Below the pieces are notes generated by a model that ran no database searches, was not told the DNA's origin, and saw only the letters and a list, made by a program, of their open reading frames with translations. A stretch of DNA of 16,207 bases from UBA4971 sp029551185 (GTDB taxonomy: Bacteria; Bacillota; SHA-98; UBA4971). A program made the position numbers and the translations under genes. Location of the stretch: the NCBI GenBank assembly GCA_035593725.1, contig DAOSZN010000036.1, positions 1 to 16,207 of the forward strand, read 5' to 3'. Below, piece by piece: positions 13,473 through 16,207 of the stretch (positions within the stretch are counted from its first letter, which is position 1; each line of letters opens with the position of its first letter).

Positions 13473-14204
13473 TTACCAGGGCAGACATAATTTACCGCAA
13501 CAAGACTTATAAAGCCCCTCTCGGGTGATATCCATGAGGACACTGTCATTTTCAACCCTCATGGATTCCAGAATAACCTCTGCCAAATCGAACGGCCTGA
13601 CATTCCCCTTTGAACCTGAGGCGCAAATGGCATGAATTGATATTGGGGAACTATGGGTATCTACGCAGATTTCATAGATCAGCGGACGAATATCAACTCT
13701 ACGGATGCCTTTAGGGGTAACACGCGTAACCTCGATGGAATCCCTCGCTAAAATTGCATCTACAGCTGTCAAGACAGTGTCCTTGCACATTTCTGCCTTG
13801 CCATGCAAATCCAATCTGTAGGATGCAACCTGAATAATGACGGAAAGAGCAGGCGTGTCCGGAGGCAGAATCCGCGAGGAGACGATCCTCATCCCGTCAG
13901 GGAAAGACTCATTCAGCCTTTCCGATGCCGGATCCACATCCACTGATTCTTTCAACAGAATATCAACAAACTCTGAACAGCTCGACACCCCTACAGGCAA
14001 AGCAGGAGAAAATGACATTCGCGGGCGGGGGTTGAATCCTGCCGATAATGTAAAGGGCAATTTCGCTCGCCTTGCCGACCTCTCTACTGTTCTAATGAAG
14101 TCCAGATGGGACATGTACTTGGTTGGACCGGTCTTGGTCATCTGAATTCTCCAAGCGCAAGCCGGCTTTTCATAGTCATGTAGGGGCGCTCCTGTAGCGC
14201 TCAT
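13473..14204 (-). CDS. Radical-SAM-linked protein, DUF2344 (TIGR03936 type)
   Basis: A 243-residue protein of the DUF2344 family, defined by occurring next to, or fused with, the radical SAM protein found upstream here. The conserved N-terminus RIQMTKTGPTKYMSHLDFIR, then RSARRAKLPFTLSAGFNPRP (overlapping family pieces) and FSPALPVGVSS are clear. The rest is less conserved. The last residues include a Cys-rich end, KSCCGKLCLPW. Its biochemical role is not established; partnership in RNA or cofactor modification is a guess. Its ATG (14204-14202) overlaps the upstream TGA as ATGA, so the two are translationally coupled and are likely made in matched amounts. Confidence 0.92.
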   Translation of the reverse strand: MSATGAPLHDYEKPACAWRIQMTKTGPTKYMSHLDFIRTVERSARRAKLPFTLSAGFNPRPRMSFSPALPVGVSSCSEFVDILLKESVDVDPASERLNESFPDGMRIVSSRILPPDTPALSVIIQVASYRLDLHGKAEMCKDTVLTAVDAILARDSIEVTRVTPKGIRRVDIRPLIYEICVDTHSSPISIHAICASGSKGNVRPFDLAEVILESMRVENDSVLMDITREGLYKSCCGKLCLPW

Positions 14205-16084
14205 TCTGATGTCTCCTTCCCGACCCCGGACATGACTCTTGGCGAAACTTCAAGGTCACTGCAGACTCCACAGTCAGAACACCGCCCGAAGCGGCAGTCA
14301 GGCGTCAATACTCCGCGTAATGCCCGTTCTGCTTCTTGTATCAAGAATTCCTTAGACACCCCACAGCTTATGTGATCCCACGGTAGTATATCGCTACATT
14401 CCCACTTAGTGTTCCCATAGAACCCTGGGGAGATATTGGCCGATTCGAATGCGTCCATCCACTTGTCAAATCGGAATTCACTGTCCCATGCACAAAACTT
14501 GCATCCCTTGCGGTAAGCAGCTTCAATGACCTGCCCCAACCTTCTTGAACCCCGGGACAAGACCGCCTCAAGGAAGCTTTTGTCAACATCGTGCCATGTA
14601 AGCCTAAGCCCTTTGCCTCGAAGGTGCTTCTTGAGGTATGCCTGTCTTGCCAAAAGCTCTTCCCTGGGCATCTGCGGTTGCCATTGGAAAGGAGTGTGAG
14701 CCTTTGGCACAAAGGACGAGACGCTTACTGTAACTTCAGGCGCCTTCTTGATGCCTGCCCGCCTAAGCTCACGCCTACCACACGAGAGTGTTTCCTTTGC
14801 CATATCCACGATTCCCTTTAAGTCGTCTTCCGTCTCAGTAGGCAAGCCTATCATAAAGTATAGCTTCAGACTATGCCACCCTTCCGAGAATGCAGAAGTT
14901 GCAGCCTTGATTAGATCCTCATAGGTTACGCCTTTATTGATTACGTTTCTGAGTCTTTGTGTACCTGCCTCAGGAGCGAATGTCAGCCCTGTCCTTCGTC
15001 CTTTTTGCACTTCTTTCGCAAGATCCACGGAAAACGAATCAACGCGAAGAGACGGAAGACTCACAGAAACCCCTTGGTCATTGTGTTTTGCCAACAGCTC
15101 ACCGGCAACCTCGCGCACATGGGAATAATCCGCGCTCGACAGCGACATGAGTGAAATCTCGTCGTAGCCTGTATGTTTTAAAATGCTTTCCGCAAGCTCC
15201 AGGGCCTCATCGGGGCGCCTCTCCCTGACAGGCCTATATACCATACCTGCCTGGCAAAAACGGCATCCTCTTGTACAACCACGAAACACTTCAAGAACAG
15301 CGCGATCGTGAACAATCTCTGTAAGTGGCACAACCAGTTTGTCGGGATACTCGACCTGATTAAGATCCCGTACCACTCTCTTCTTTACAGGGTAAGGCGC
15401 AGCAGGGTTCGTAGGCTTGATTTCCTTAATCTTCCCATTTGCAAAGTATGATACCTTGTAGAATGACGGCACATAGACACCGGGTACACAGGCCAATCTT
15501 TGAAGCAGCTCCAGGCGGGGAAGGTGGCTTGCCTTCCAATCCTTGTATACATCCACTATTTCCTCTATCGCCTCTTCCCCTTCACCAATGAGAATTGCAT
15601 CCATGAAATCAGCGATAGGTTCCGGGTTGTATACGCATGGCCCACCTGCGATTACCAGGGGCTCGTCTTCGCCCCTCTTTGCGGAAAGCATCGGTATCCC
15701 TGCCAGATCCAGCATAGCCAGGACATTAGTATAGGATAGCTCGTATTGGAGGCTGAAACCAAGAATATCAAAGTCTCGGGCACAGTGACGGGATTCCAGA
15801 GCATATAAAGGAATTCCGGAATTCATCATAGAGTCATACATATCAGTCCATGGCATGAACGTCCTTTCACATACAACGTCGTCTCGCTTGTTCAAAACAT
15901 GATAAAGGATCCTCAGCCCCAGATGGGACATGCCAATCTCATATGTGTCGGGAAAAGCAAGAAGCACTTTTACATCGACATCGTCATGGCTTTTTCGTGT
16001 AGCGTTCCATTCACCGCCAACGTAACGGATGGGCTTTTCGACGTTCATAAGGATTCTCTCAAGTAGCCCTGAATCTATTTCCAT
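14201..16084 (-). CDS. B12-binding-type radical SAM protein (TIGR03960 type)
   Basis: A 627-residue radical SAM enzyme with an N-terminal B12-binding-like Rossmann domain (about 38-185, with FPDTYEIGMSHLGLRILYH and LIGEGEEAIEE) and a radical SAM barrel. The iron-sulphur motif is CTRGCRFC (C270, C274, C277). AGGPCVYNPEPIADFMD and FAPEAGTQRLRNVINKG are typical of the family. The C-terminus has a Cys-rich end, C597-x4-C602-x2-C605-x2-C608, which could bind a second cluster or zinc. The substrate is unknown. TTG at 16093 is in frame but too close to the AAGGT site; ATG at 16084 is preferred. It is the first visible gene of a unit with DUF2344. Confidence 0.94.
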   Translation of the reverse strand: MEIDSGLLERILMNVEKPIRYVGGEWNATRKSHDDVDVKVLLAFPDTYEIGMSHLGLRILYHVLNKRDDVVCERTFMPWTDMYDSMMNSGIPLYALESRHCARDFDILGFSLQYELSYTNVLAMLDLAGIPMLSAKRGEDEPLVIAGGPCVYNPEPIADFMDAILIGEGEEAIEEIVDVYKDWKASHLPRLELLQRLACVPGVYVPSFYKVSYFANGKIKEIKPTNPAAPYPVKKRVVRDLNQVEYPDKLVVPLTEIVHDRAVLEVFRGCTRGCRFCQAGMVYRPVRERRPDEALELAESILKHTGYDEISLMSLSSADYSHVREVAGELLAKHNDQGVSVSLPSLRVDSFSVDLAKEVQKGRRTGLTFAPEAGTQRLRNVINKGVTYEDLIKAATSAFSEGWHSLKLYFMIGLPTETEDDLKGIVDMAKETLSCGRRELRRAGIKKAPEVTVSVSSFVPKAHTPFQWQPQMPREELLARQAYLKKHLRGKGLRLTWHDVDKSFLEAVLSRGSRRLGQVIEAAYRKGCKFCAWDSEFRFDKWMDAFESANISPGFYGNTKWECSDILPWDHISCGVSKEFLIQEAERALRGVLTPDCRFGRCSDCGVCSDLEVSPRVMSGVGKETSE

Positions 16085-16162
16085 TATAAACAATACCTTC
16101 TTTAAGGTCCGCTGTGTCCTTTATTGTCCTAGTATTTCTACTCTTTGCTGAGTCCATTTGTT

Positions 16163-16171
16163 ATTCTATCA
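16163..16171 (-). promoter_or_regulatory. Possible promoter of the radical SAM pair
   Basis: TGATAGAAT (16171-16163) matches an extended -10; no good -35 is visible. It would give a 5' leader of about 70 bases. The remaining upstream sequence to the window end (16207) shows no gene. Confidence 0.28.
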
Positions 16172-16207
16172 AATTTCCCTTCCCTCCGCTACGACTACCG
16201 CAAAGCC

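Overview
The window looks like a Bacillota (Firmicutes)-type chromosome, probably a clostridial-grade or deeper lineage. The evidence is the gene order: a radical-SAM pair, then rng, rplU, rpmA, obgE, nadD, rsfS, leuS, comEA, comEC, holA, with rpsT convergent. A T-box riboswitch, strong AGGAGG-type ribosome binding sites and sigma-A-like promoters agree with this. L27 lacks the usual Bacillota N-terminal extension and its protease gene is absent, so this is probably not a typical Bacilli or Clostridia member. No mobile element, CRISPR array, rRNA or phage gene was seen.

Layout. Everything from about 16.1 kb down to 0.45 kb is transcribed leftward (minus strand); only rpsT (154-450) is on the plus strand. 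From right to left: (a) a B12-binding-type radical SAM protein and its DUF2344 partner, joined by an ATGA overlap; (b) rng; (c) rplU-rpmA, with a promoter overlapping the rng stop and an L21-type leader, ended by a strong terminator; (d) obgE-nadD; (e) a strong promoter, a structured leader of about 285 nt with a terminator-like hairpin, an RRM protein gene and rsfS; (f) a strong promoter, a leucine T-box leader and leuS; (g) comEA-comEC-holA; (h) rpsT, convergent with holA so that the two stop codons overlap.

Most striking feature. A complete tRNA-Ala(GGC) gene (7637-7712) lies inside the leuS T-box leader. The sensor (Stem I with a CUC leucine specifier, then Stem IIA/B) is upstream of the tRNA. 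The T-box sequence, antiterminator and terminator are downstream. The strands flanking the tRNA can pair as a 9-bp helix where Stem III is expected, so the tRNA appears to replace the apex of Stem III. One transcript would then be both a riboswitch and a tRNA precursor, and tRNA processing would cut the riboswitch in two.

Other points: rsfS seems to start at ATT (or ATA), which restores about 30 conserved N-terminal residues; the RRM gene has a probable attenuated leader; the rpsT and holA stop codons sit in a hairpin loop; ObgE lacks its C-terminal OCT domain. The genes serve ribosome assembly and silencing, RNA processing, aminoacylation, NAD synthesis, DNA uptake and replication, the usual mix for this conserved neighbourhood.
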